Positions 35,149 through 43,748 of a DNA stretch of 64,000 bases are shown piece after piece. The notes under the pieces were generated by a model, which worked only from the letters and a program-made list of their open reading frames with translations, made no database searches and was not told the DNA's origin. The stretch comes from Psychroserpens luteus. Lineage in GTDB: Bacteria; Bacteroidota; Bacteroidia; Flavobacteriales; Flavobacteriaceae. Position 1 is the first letter of the stretch; the number at the start of each line of letters is the position of its first letter. The position numbers and the translations under genes were made by a program. The stretch is taken from the NCBI RefSeq assembly GCF_015319355.1, contig NZ_JADILU010000001.1, positions 1-64,000 on the forward strand. The letters are read 5' to 3'.

Positions 35149-35183
35149 ACCGTCACTCGTCACAGACGAGCGCTAGCAGGAGC
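35149..35183. repeat. Solitary REP part B
   Basis: accgtcactcgtcacag, acgagcgctagcagg, agcgttatc. It starts the second copy of the duplicated SUKH segment. The first copy starts at the B part of unit 1, with the same following bases. Confidence 0.85.
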
Positions 35184-35210
35184 GTTATCGAACTTATACC
35201 GTTAAATAAA

Positions 35211-35621
35211 CTATTCTTCATTTACAACCTTTATCGATTGTAAAAACTCAGAAAACGAATTAGCGACTTTTTGAGGTGCCTCATCTGAAAAATAAACAAA
35301 TATCTGTCCATAGTTTTCTTCCTGATAACCCATTGCCAAGTAACCTCCCTCAATGTCTCCAAAAGAAAAGTATTTAGGATATAATATTGGGTTTTTAGAC
35401 TCAAAAAAAAATTTTAACTTATCAAGTTCTTTAAAGCCTCCTAATTCATATTCACTTCCGTTATATTCCAAAATATAACTTTTAGTCCAAGAAACCCTAC
35501 CTCCATTATATTTTAGCATATGTGTTTTGTAGTCTTCTGGCAATATAGCTCCTAGAGCACTTTCTAAATTTTGTAAATCAGATAAGCTGATCAAATCTTT
35601 TGTTGTATTAAATTCTAACAT
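35211..35621 (-). CDS. SUKH-1 (SMI1/KNR4) immunity-type protein, copy 2
   Basis: 136 residues, nearly identical to 31045-31455. Differences include Asp9 for Glu9, LKFFF for VKEFF and SFGD for SIGD. The upstream 150 bp and the flanking B repeats are duplicated too, so the copy arose by recombination between repeats. Changes cluster in the middle of the protein, where a binding surface could diverge, but the numbers are too small to claim selection. Confidence 0.82.
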   Translation of the reverse strand: MLEFNTTKDLISLSDLQNLESALGAILPEDYKTHMLKYNGGRVSWTKSYILEYNGSEYELGGFKELDKLKFFFESKNPILYPKYFSFGDIEGGYLAMGYQEENYGQIFVYFSDEAPQKVANSFSEFLQSIKVVNEE

Positions 35622-35786
35622 AATTAATGTTTTTTTAATTGATTATTACTTCCCAGTGACGAAAGCACAGACTAAGAAAATCATCTTAAAATTCATGAGC
35701 TTACTATTAAACTTGTATTTTCTACTTATATCTCTAAAATATAAAACCTACAATGAATACATTGTAGGTTTTGATTGCTTAATCTT

Positions 35787-35820
35787 ACCGTCACTCGTCA
35801 CAGACGAGCGCTAGCAGGAG
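35787..35820. repeat. Solitary REP part B
   Basis: accgtcactcgtcacag with acgagcgctagcagg. It ends the duplicated SUKH segment and touches the 3' end of the SUKH-3 gene's second frame. Confidence 0.85.
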
Positions 35821-35821
35821 G

Positions 35822-36278
35822 TTAGTTTGGGTTAATTTTTAACCATTTCTTCTCTATTGAGTCCCACTCCAAAGAATTAGTCCAATTATCTTCAATTATG
35901 TTTTCTATTCCTTCTTTTAATGAATTACCAATTATAAAATAATAATCTCAAATAAACTTTTTCATCGCTATCAATATATACAGAATAATGATCAGGATGA
36001 AAATAACCTAAAGGAAACAATTTTTTATTAAACTCATATTGAGCTTCATTTATAATTTCTTCTGCAGACACCTCTTCAATGTGCAGTTTATTAATAACAT
36101 CAGAATCATAAGGCTTACAGTCCTCAATAACTAAATCCCCATATTCAAAAAGAAATTCTCTAGCTGTTTCTGGAAAATCACTAATTGTATTAACATTTAA
36201 ATACTTAGAAGAGACATTTCTATCTGAGTACCATCCAGCATTTTTTAATTGTTCTTGTACTTTATTTTTAAATTTCAT
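35822..36278 (-). pseudogene. SUKH-3-like immunity gene with a frameshift
   Basis: Frame 1 from ATG 36278 gives 117 residues with the SUKH-3 opening LKNAGWYSDRNVS, then FPETAREFLFEYGDLVIED and HYSVYIDSDEKVYL. It then stops at RLLFYNW. A shift near 35945-35952 continues as DYYFIIGNSLKEGIENIIED and NWTNSLEWDSIEKKW to TAA 35822. That is the expected family C-terminus (strand, Gly, helix). Together they make a full-length protein of about 150. It is either inactivated or carries a sequencing error. Confidence 0.65.
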
Positions 36279-36300
36279 TTTGTTTGTTTTTAATTAAAAT

Positions 36301-36333
36301 AAAAGCACACATTTATAAAGATGTGTGCTTTTT
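36301..36333 (-). terminator. Terminator after the 36395 SUKH gene
   Basis: aaaagcacacat / atgtgtgctttt, a 12-bp stem with ttataaag loop, A/T-flanked. It separates the SUKH gene at 36395 from the SUKH-3 gene. Confidence 0.7.
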
Positions 36334-36394
36334 AAAAATAATTTATAGGTATGGATTACAAATCCGCGCAATCGGGTAATGGGTCTATTATATG

Positions 36395-36802
36395 CTAAAA
36401 ATCATTTATGGAGCTAACACCTAAAAACTCCTCTAAAGAATTACTAATTAAAATTGGCTCTAAATCATCATGTCTGAATAAAAAAATCTTTCCACTACTG
36501 TCATCATCAGACAAACTAAAAGTAATTATATGCCCCACAGGACTGTTTGCGAAAGGTAAATATTCTTCAGGAATAATCTGTTCGACTACCTGTAAAGTAT
36601 TTATCATGTCTTCCATTTTTAAATCGCCATATTTAATACTAAAAAAATCATATTCTTCTTCAGTTTTTTCTATAACTCCTCCATTATATTTTAAAAACAA
36701 TTGTTTAAGGTTCTCAGGTAGAGATCTATTTGTTTGCTCTTCAAAATGAGTAATATCAGTTGTACTTATTGTTTTTTCAACTTCTGTTATTTTTGTTTTC
36801 AT
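36395..36802 (-). CDS. SUKH-1 (SMI1/KNR4) immunity-type protein
   Basis: About 135 residues from ATG 36802 (MKTKITEVEKTISTTDI). The family core is ITHFEEQTNRSLPENLKQLF and LKYNGGVIEKTEEEYDFF, with a C-terminal DDLEPILISNSLEEFLG. An upstream ATG at 36817 adds only five residues and is less likely. It is the second gene after the toxin's immediate neighbour, separated from it by a B repeat. No toxin tip precedes it. Confidence 0.8.
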   Translation of the reverse strand: MKTKITEVEKTISTTDITHFEEQTNRSLPENLKQLFLKYNGGVIEKTEEEYDFFSIKYGDLKMEDMINTLQVVEQIIPEEYLPFANSPVGHIITFSLSDDDSSGKIFLFRHDDLEPILISNSLEEFLGVSSINDF

Positions 36803-36866
36803 ATTTCTAAAACACAAAAGCCACAGTAATTAAACTGTAGCTTTTTGGTTTGTTTTACCATCCATT

Positions 36867-36900
36867 ACCGTCACTCGTCACAGACGAGCGCTAGCAGGAG
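36867..36900. repeat. Solitary REP part B next to the toxin operon
   Basis: accgtcactcgtcacag with acgagcgctagcagg, preceded by the aaaagccacagt/actgtagctttt stem. It marks the boundary between the active toxin-immunity pair and the archive of immunity cassettes. Confidence 0.85.
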
Positions 36901-36916
36901 AAAGCTAGCAAGAATA

Positions 36917-37294
36917 TTAATTTGTAGGATTTTCAGTAATTGAAAATTCTATTTCTTTAATTTCAATTATTTTATTTAACATTATGCGAACGTTATTTGC
37001 TCGTTCAATATTTTCTTCTCCGCTTAATAAAGTAAAATTAATTTCAATAGCTAACGGACAGATTTTGTGATAATTATTTTCCCATTCATCTCCAACTCTA
37101 AATTGTTTACGAATACAAAGATAATCTATCAAATCATCTCCTTTACCAATAAAAACATATGGTCCTTCATCTTCTGAAAAATTATCATCTCTTGTTAACT
37201 CAATTGCTAATTCCTCTGAGATTAAACCTGCTAATTGTTCTGCATCAGAATTTATATACCCGTAAATTGAATATACCATTTTTTTTGTGCTCAT
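36917..37294 (-). CDS. Probable cognate immunity protein of the adjacent toxin
   Basis: A 125-residue acidic protein (SIYGYINSDAEQLAGLISEE, DEGPYVFIGKGDDLIDYLC, ICPLAIEINFTLLSGEE). It starts 3 bp after the toxin stop, so it is co-transcribed and probably co-translated with it. That place, directly behind the toxin tip, is the standard site of a cognate immunity gene. The family is not recognised. It would act in the cytosol by binding the nucleotidyltransferase-like tip. Confidence 0.65.
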   Translation of the reverse strand: MSTKKMVYSIYGYINSDAEQLAGLISEELAIELTRDDNFSEDEGPYVFIGKGDDLIDYLCIRKQFRVGDEWENNYHKICPLAIEINFTLLSGEENIERANNVRIMLNKIIEIKEIEFSITENPTN

Positions 37295-37297
37295 AAT

Positions 37298-39889
37298 TTA
37301 AAATTTTATAGTGTAACTTTTTCTAACCTTGTTATTCATTTCTGCAACAGTATTGTATACTCTAAAATTAACCTCTCTTGCGTATTTTTTTTGAAGAGAT
37401 ATTATTAATTTTTCAAAACCTAGTTTTTTCATTTCCTCAAGTTTTAAAGGTATAGAATAACCCCTATTTGATTTTGCTAAACCTAAATCTAGAGCTTTCT
37501 CTAATAATTCTTTACTTACTATCCCAACATCAAAATCACTTTTTCTTCCAGTATCAAATATTTTACCGGTTTCATAACTTTTTCCTGTTACTGAGCTTCC
37601 TTGCATGTAAACTTTTACATTTTTATAACCTTTGACCGTAAAAGTATTATAAATTTGAACTCCAAATTGTTTTAGTTCTTCAAAACTTTTAAACCCATAA
37701 ATAGGGGAATTTCCCAATAACCTTGAATAAATACTACCTTCTGCAACTTCATCTAAATATTTTTGAGTATTCTTTGATGAATTCCCTCCTTTTTTACTAA
37801 TATCTTCGATTTTATTTAAAAAACCTTCAATAGCTGATTTAGTGCCTTCAAAAACAGTTTTATCTCCTTGCTTTATAGCATAAATTGCGCCATCAACCCC
37901 TTGAACGATAACTTTTTCAGTATTTGGATCTAGCTTTTGAACAATAATAACTCCTAAATCTAAAAGTAAATCTAGAACCGCTTCAAAACCTTTAAATAAT
38001 TGGTTTGCTGCTTTTGTTAAACTAGCCAACAACTCATCCATCCAAGCCATCAAACTCTTTAAGTGTTTTGGGATTTGTTTAGCAAAACCCTTTAAAGCTT
38101 CTATTGCCTTTAAAAAGGATTCAATTGAAAAACTTACAAATCTTTGAGCTTTATTTGCTGTTGCTTTTACTGTTCTTCCAATAGCTTTACCAAGTTCTAC
38201 ATACGATTTTACAGCACCTTGAATACCTTTTGCTAAAGTCCCAACACCTGCAGTTGCCATAAAAATAGCAACCTCTTGTGCTACAAAACCAATAATATAA
38301 CCTGTATAATAACCAATGGCATCATAGGGCAAGGAGCTTTCTTCTTCTGGTATTTCTGGTTCAGCTTTACTTCCTTCTTCTGTAAAAAACTGAATTGCTT
38401 TTTGAATAGCAATAACACCCAATTTACCAACTGTTTTAATAATAAATAATTGAAAATTGATGAATGCTTTTAAGTTTTCTAATGTAAACACAGAAGCAAC
38501 TAGAGAAATCAAGTTTTCAAATGATTCTAAAACTAAACCAAGATATGAGTTGGTTTTGTTTGCAACGTCTTCTGCTAATTCTGTTAAAGAATACAAGCCC
38601 TTACAAATCAATCCTAAAATTTCAAAAACAGACTTTAATAAATCAACTATACTATTAATAATACCAACTAAAAGAGCATTAAAAAACTCAAATGCATTTT
38701 TTAAAAACTCAAATATCGAGGATATTACGCCTTCTAAATAATTTGGAATTTCTTCTATAAAACGTAACAAACCATCTAGTCTATTTCCTATAAAATGTTT
38801 TGTTAGTTTATTGTTTTTTAGTTTTCTAATCAATTTTTTTATGGGCTTAGCCATAGGGTCAATAAACTTGTTATTAATTTTATTGGTCCATTTTTCTACA
38901 TTACTTTCATTTGTTAACAATCCATAACCAGGTAAAATAGGGTCATATTTTGTGTTTAATTCGCCATCTATTGTAGCTTTCCAGCTGTTTTCATTTAATC
39001 TCAGCCCTTTATCAATTTCATCAGCAATATCATACATAATTTCACCAATAGGTTGTAATGTAAATCCTGCAACAACCTTAATAAATGAAGCGCCTAATCT
39101 TGGTAACCATAAAAAGATATTTTCATTATTTAAATCTTCATAATACTTAGAAATTAAATCACTTAAAGCAGCCATGTTTAATGATGGGTCACTTGTGTAA
39201 GCCCTCATGATATTGGCTAATTCTAATTTAGGGTAGATAGACGTACTATCTATTCTATTTCCTGATAGGACTCTAAACACAGATCCAAAAAGATTGGTGC
39301 TATCATCTTTTTCTGCAAAAATGACTAGCTCGCTACCTTTTACATTATTTATTTGTTGATAAGCACGTTCTAATTTTGCACCATCACTACTTACAAATAC
39401 CGTAATAAATGCATCTGATCTTTCTGTTGGTATTATTCTTTCCTCTGGTGCAATTGTGTCTTCTATTTCTTGTGTTGATCCATTTGATGCTCCTGAAGCG
39501 GTAATCACAACTTCTTGTAGTTCAATAGTTGCATTTACTTGTAAATGTAATTTACCATCAATACGATAATAATCCATATCAAGATCGCCATATTGTACTT
39601 CTTGATCTAGTGTGAGAAAAAATGTTAATTGGTCTGCTTGAATGTTACCTTCTGGAGATAAATTATATGAATTAATCATAAAGTCTCCATATTCTCCACT
39701 TAGTCTATCTCTAGTTTTTGCTATCCATTGGCCAGTTTCTTCATTTTGATATATAGAAATGTATTGATTAGTACTACCGTATAACTCATCTTGAGGCACC
39801 AGCATTTTTTCTTCATCTGAGAACACTACAATTGATCCAAAATTGGTTTTATGCCTAAAATAAGCATCACCATATGTGTTTGTATTCAT
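37298..39889 (-). CDS. Polymorphic-toxin-like protein with C-terminal nucleotidyltransferase-type domain
   Basis: An 863-residue protein without a signal peptide. The N-terminal 130 residues are beta-rich (YISIYQNEETGQWIAKTRDR). Residues 150-330 are a mixed domain. A long stretch at about 360-640 holds many amphipathic and hydrophobic helices (YLEGVISSIFEFLKNAFEFF, GIINSIVDLLKSVFEILGLI), suited to membrane insertion. The last about 110 residues have the nucleotidyltransferase pattern Gly764-Ser-Ser followed by Asp785-Phe-Asp787 (SDFDVGIVS). An NMP-transferring toxin that modifies tRNA, RNA or protein is plausible. It is followed by a small immunity candidate and preceded by the 1238-residue gene. 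Confidence 0.65.
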   Translation of the reverse strand: MNTNTYGDAYFRHKTNFGSIVVFSDEEKMLVPQDELYGSTNQYISIYQNEETGQWIAKTRDRLSGEYGDFMINSYNLSPEGNIQADQLTFFLTLDQEVQYGDLDMDYYRIDGKLHLQVNATIELQEVVITASGASNGSTQEIEDTIAPEERIIPTERSDAFITVFVSSDGAKLERAYQQINNVKGSELVIFAEKDDSTNLFGSVFRVLSGNRIDSTSIYPKLELANIMRAYTSDPSLNMAALSDLISKYYEDLNNENIFLWLPRLGASFIKVVAGFTLQPIGEIMYDIADEIDKGLRLNENSWKATIDGELNTKYDPILPGYGLLTNESNVEKWTNKINNKFIDPMAKPIKKLIRKLKNNKLTKHFIGNRLDGLLRFIEEIPNYLEGVISSIFEFLKNAFEFFNALLVGIINSIVDLLKSVFEILGLICKGLYSLTELAEDVANKTNSYLGLVLESFENLISLVASVFTLENLKAFINFQLFIIKTVGKLGVIAIQKAIQFFTEEGSKAEPEIPEEESSLPYDAIGYYTGYIIGFVAQEVAIFMATAGVGTLAKGIQGAVKSYVELGKAIGRTVKATANKAQRFVSFSIESFLKAIEALKGFAKQIPKHLKSLMAWMDELLASLTKAANQLFKGFEAVLDLLLDLGVIIVQKLDPNTEKVIVQGVDGAIYAIKQGDKTVFEGTKSAIEGFLNKIEDISKKGGNSSKNTQKYLDEVAEGSIYSRLLGNSPIYGFKSFEELKQFGVQIYNTFTVKGYKNVKVYMQGSSVTGKSYETGKIFDTGRKSDFDVGIVSKELLEKALDLGLAKSNRGYSIPLKLEEMKKLGFEKLIISLQKKYAREVNFRVYNTVAEMNNKVRKSYTIKF

Positions 39890-39937
39890 TGTCTATTGTT
39901 TTAATTGTTAAACTTTTTTTACATAAAAACAAACCTC

Positions 39938-39975
39938 ATCCTGTTCCGCTTTCTAATTAAAGAAAGCGGAAGGAT
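39938..39975. promoter_or_regulatory. Intercistronic hairpin upstream of the toxin gene
   Basis: ttccgctttct / agaaagcggaa is an 11-bp stem with an aattaa loop, extended by atcc / ggat. It lies between the 1238-residue gene and the toxin gene. There is no T-run on the minus strand, so it more likely stabilises or processes RNA, or partly halts transcription to keep toxin levels low. Confidence 0.55.
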
Positions 39976-40031
39976 AATTGCACTGATTAATTAACCAGCT
40001 AATATTAAAAGGATAAGGATTGCTAATAGTA

Positions 40032-43000
40032 TTACACGACGTCGTCTATAGCGTTTTTAAGTGCTTCAATAGAGATTTGTGCGACTATTTGTCTTGGGTT
40101 AGTATCTGTGTTTAATTGAAGATTACCATTCACAATATCGATGTTCTCAATGTGTCTTACTTCATCATCTTCTGATCCACCAATCTCTGCGTCATTAAGA
40201 TCTAATTCTTGCGACTGTGGCACCTCATCTGGATTTTCAAAATCTGATAAATCCTCAATAGATGGTAATGCTTTTGTGACATTTAAACCAATACTTTGTG
40301 CTTGTAAGATGGTTAATGCTGTTGGTACTCGTGTTGGCCACGCTTTACCTAGCTTTTCACCTTCTGGTTGACGTAATTCGTCTATAAGAGACAAGTATAA
40401 TTCATCTTCTATAACTGGGACTTCGCCACCATTCCAAATCTGACCCGTTTGCATGTAATAACGAACTGCTTCTTCAAAACCTGGTCTTACAGTGATGATA
40501 ACTCTAGCCATACCTGCTTGCATGAAGTTTCTAAACAATGGATCGTTAGACTCATCAAACTGATATAAACTTGACCAATCTTGACGATTTCCCCAATAAT
40601 AAGGGTACAGGTTGTAAGACATAATATCCCACTCAAAAGCTTGCTCCATAAACTTCACAAATGCTACGTAATTATCTAAAGCTTCATTTACATTTACTTC
40701 TAGATTACTAAAGTTTTGAGTACCTCCTCCATTTGTAGTAAACATATTAGATTTGCCATACGTGTTTTTTGCACTTGGATCTTGATCTATTAAATACGAA
40801 ATACAGTTTTTACGTAAAATCTTATTCTCAAACTCACGATAGAACCCTGGGTTTGTCCCTTTTATTTGGATACCATTAACTTTTTCTACAGCTAATTTTT
40901 CATTGTAAGTTGCTAAAGCATCTTCATAAGCATCTATAATTGACTTAAAGGTTTCTTGCTTCCATATTTGTTTTGCTTCAGATGTTAAACTACACTCAGC
41001 AACAACGGTCATGCTAAAAGTACCACAGTCAAAAGCCTTATAAGCTACTGCTAACTCTTGTTGAATGCCTCCTAAATTATTAAAATCAATTCTTTCTTCA
41101 TTAAAATGACTACTCCATTGTTTGTTGTAATATTTGTCTCCAATATTAATAGTTACTCCTGAAGCTTCTATACCACTAGGGTGAAAATCATATGAAAGAC
41201 TTGCTTTTGCTTTATTTACTTCATAACCTTCTGGGATTCTTATTTCCCCTTTTCCTGATGTATAATAACCTGTGGTTGTGTTATTACCGTCGAACCCTTT
41301 AGAAACAGATAAATTAAGTTTACGCATTGGAGTGAACTCAACATTATACTTGCTAGACCAATACTTTAAATTAGTGTCTGTTAATTCAGAAAAGTCTTTT
41401 AATTTAAAACTTGTAGATTTTCTTGGATCTACTGGCTCCACCAACATATTATTGTCTTCATTATTGCCAATCATACCAAGTTTATGTAATTTTCCTGGTT
41501 GAGGTACCATAAATTCAAACATCAAACGTTTACCGTAGTTCACAATTTGATTCTTGAAGATTTTATCTACCCAACGGAATACACCAACCACATGTTTATC
41601 TCCTTTACGGTTATCAAAACCATGAGAGTTGTTCTCTTCAAATTCTTCAACGATTTTTTCAATACGTTCTTCTTTTACTTTAGACACAATTCTATCTAGT
41701 GCACGTTCTGTGATATCTTTAGAGTTTGTCACTGCTTGTCGCGTACTTTCTTCTTTTGAATTATGGGAAGCAAAACTAGCACCAGCATTTAGTATAAGTT
41801 TTCCTGCTAAACCTGTATATTGAACGTTTGCAGAAGCGCCAAAATCTGTACTATTAGCAATTACTTTAGACACTTCATTTTGCATTTCAAAACGTTCAGT
41901 AGATGTGGTGTCTGAAAGTTGTTCTCTTTCACTTTCCGAAGAACTTGTAAACGTTTCTTCTTTACTACGTAATCGTCTTGTGCTTCGCTCTTTAAACTCA
42001 CGAGCCATGATGTTTTCAATATGAGCAACATCACCTTCAACATAACCTTGTGTAGATTGCTCTACTTTGTTATAATCTGCAATACCCAATTGTTTTACAC
42101 CAAAACCGCTTGGCACAAAAGGTGTCTCGTTAGTTGTTCCTGGATTTAATGAATCATCACCATCATTTGGATCTACAATATCTCCAATTAACGTTCCTGA
42201 AGTACATGTTCTCAATATGAAATCTGGTGTACTAAATGTTTTAACAACACCATTGGTAAATGTTATGGTTCCAGAGAATGACTCTAATTGAGATTGTTCT
42301 GTAATGAAAGGCCAACCAATATTAATGTTTCTCAAGAAAATAGTATTCCCAAATCTAATAACTGAATAAGATGAAGCTCCATTATTACTGTAATCTTGAT
42401 CTGTACGCTCTAAGGTATAATCAAAATTAGCCACTTGCCAAGAGGTATCAGGAACCACAATAGATAAATCGGCATTAAACTTTAGACCAAATGGAGGTTT
42501 TATTATAGATTTAGAACATAATTGATAACTAAAATTTGGTAATGAATTTGATGTGTCTACAGGAATTAAAACACCTCCAACACTTACTAAAGTATGTCCT
42601 TCTTCTTCTGTATTATCCACAATAGTGTCATCATTTCCTGAAATCACATCTTGAATAAAACCATCAACATCTGCAAAACCTTCATAATTTTCTGAGAATG
42701 TATCAAATTCTGGTTCTGCGAGTCTTGCAGATTTTTCTGAAACATTATTAGAATCTAATGCTACCAAACTTGATAACGTTTCAAAACTTTCAGCACTCAA
42801 TTTAGCTTCTAAGAATTTAAAATCTAATTCTGGTCTAAAATCAAATACAAATTCTGGTAATTCTGGTTCAGAAACCATATTTGGTTGATTACAAGGATCA
42901 TTTGGATCATAATCAACATTTGGATCTTTTATCTCACACCATTTTACTTTTTCTACTTCTACATCACTTGCATATTGATCTAAAATAGGTTTAATCTCTT

Positions 43001-43748
43001 TTTGATAATTTTTTTCTGCAGCTTCTAAAGCACTAGATTTTTCTTTTTGATAAGATTTTTCAGCACGCTTTAGCTCTTTAGAAAGTAAGCTCAATTGTTG
43101 ATTGTGAAACTCTGCTTGAGCAATGCTTTGTTGTTTTGCCATCACAATTGTAGGAACAGAGCTAAACGCTTGTGTTTCTTTTGTAGAGGCTTTTTTTGCG
43201 TTAGCATTATCTGTTTCTCCTTCACCAAATAAAGGTTTAGGTAGCACGACTTTAGCATTAATTAAAGCTTTGATCTGTTCTTTATCTCCTTTAAAATTTG
43301 AAAGTAAATGGTTAGCAATTAAAAGCTGAATAATTGTTTCTTTAGCATAAAACTCTTTTTGGGTTACGGTTTGATAAAAAAGGTTATCCCATAATCTTCC
43401 TAAAACATCTTTATCTTCAATTGCTCCTATACCTTGTGCTCTTTCTAATAACTCTTCAGTTTTAAAAGAAAGACGGTTTTTAGCAATCCAAATAGATAAT
43501 TCATATAATTTAGAATCTATCTTTTTAATGTTGTCAGCTGATAAAGCTGTAAATGAATTGGCTGCGGTTTTTAAAGCCTGCCATTTTGATGTTCCTGCTG
43601 TAAGATTAGTAATTGCAGCATCAAAATCTCCTTTTTTAACAGTATCATCTCTAAAAATAAATCCATCTTTTGACTTATTATCATCTGTTAATTCTGGTGC
43701 TCTCATCGATACAAATCGAAAGAGCGTGTTTTTAATTTCTGTACTCAT
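40032..43748 (-). CDS. Large protein of unknown family, possible delivery partner of the toxin
   Basis: 1238 residues, no signal peptide. The N-terminal 170 residues are helical. A coiled coil lies at about 203-270 (LKRAEKSYQKEKSSALEAAE). A Pro/Asp-rich linker (DPNVDYDPNDPCNQP) and beta-rich segments follow. Then comes a strongly marked block at about 560-720 with GDVAHIENIMAREFKERSTR, a Ser/Glu-rich strip, an Ala/Gly strip (GLAGKLILNAGASFASHNS) and a charged helix. The block recalls very large uncharacterised proteins in other bacteria, but I cannot name the family. It is first in the toxin operon, with a 270-nt leader. A pore or translocation role is inference. Confidence 0.6.
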   Translation of the reverse strand: MSTEIKNTLFRFVSMRAPELTDDNKSKDGFIFRDDTVKKGDFDAAITNLTAGTSKWQALKTAANSFTALSADNIKKIDSKLYELSIWIAKNRLSFKTEELLERAQGIGAIEDKDVLGRLWDNLFYQTVTQKEFYAKETIIQLLIANHLLSNFKGDKEQIKALINAKVVLPKPLFGEGETDNANAKKASTKETQAFSSVPTIVMAKQQSIAQAEFHNQQLSLLSKELKRAEKSYQKEKSSALEAAEKNYQKEIKPILDQYASDVEVEKVKWCEIKDPNVDYDPNDPCNQPNMVSEPELPEFVFDFRPELDFKFLEAKLSAESFETLSSLVALDSNNVSEKSARLAEPEFDTFSENYEGFADVDGFIQDVISGNDDTIVDNTEEEGHTLVSVGGVLIPVDTSNSLPNFSYQLCSKSIIKPPFGLKFNADLSIVVPDTSWQVANFDYTLERTDQDYSNNGASSYSVIRFGNTIFLRNINIGWPFITEQSQLESFSGTITFTNGVVKTFSTPDFILRTCTSGTLIGDIVDPNDGDDSLNPGTTNETPFVPSGFGVKQLGIADYNKVEQSTQGYVEGDVAHIENIMAREFKERSTRRLRSKEETFTSSSESEREQLSDTTSTERFEMQNEVSKVIANSTDFGASANVQYTGLAGKLILNAGASFASHNSKEESTRQAVTNSKDITERALDRIVSKVKEERIEKIVEEFEENNSHGFDNRKGDKHVVGVFRWVDKIFKNQIVNYGKRLMFEFMVPQPGKLHKLGMIGNNEDNNMLVEPVDPRKSTSFKLKDFSELTDTNLKYWSSKYNVEFTPMRKLNLSVSKGFDGNNTTTGYYTSGKGEIRIPEGYEVNKAKASLSYDFHPSGIEASGVTINIGDKYYNKQWSSHFNEERIDFNNLGGIQQELAVAYKAFDCGTFSMTVVAECSLTSEAKQIWKQETFKSIIDAYEDALATYNEKLAVEKVNGIQIKGTNPGFYREFENKILRKNCISYLIDQDPSAKNTYGKSNMFTTNGGGTQNFSNLEVNVNEALDNYVAFVKFMEQAFEWDIMSYNLYPYYWGNRQDWSSLYQFDESNDPLFRNFMQAGMARVIITVRPGFEEAVRYYMQTGQIWNGGEVPVIEDELYLSLIDELRQPEGEKLGKAWPTRVPTALTILQAQSIGLNVTKALPSIEDLSDFENPDEVPQSQELDLNDAEIGGSEDDEVRHIENIDIVNGNLQLNTDTNPRQIVAQISIEALKNAIDDVV

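Noticed and set aside
36408-36749. 113-codon + strand frame opposite a SUKH gene
   Set aside because: Mirror frame of a clearly coding minus-strand gene; no independent signal.
30862-36900. CRISPR array
   Set aside because: Repeats are regularly worded but irregularly spaced (hundreds of bp), inverted in pairs and foldable, with genes between. No spacers of constant length and no cas genes, so REP-like, not CRISPR.
38457-38741. 94-codon + strand frame inside the toxin gene
   Set aside because: Antisense shadow within the helical region of the 863-residue protein.
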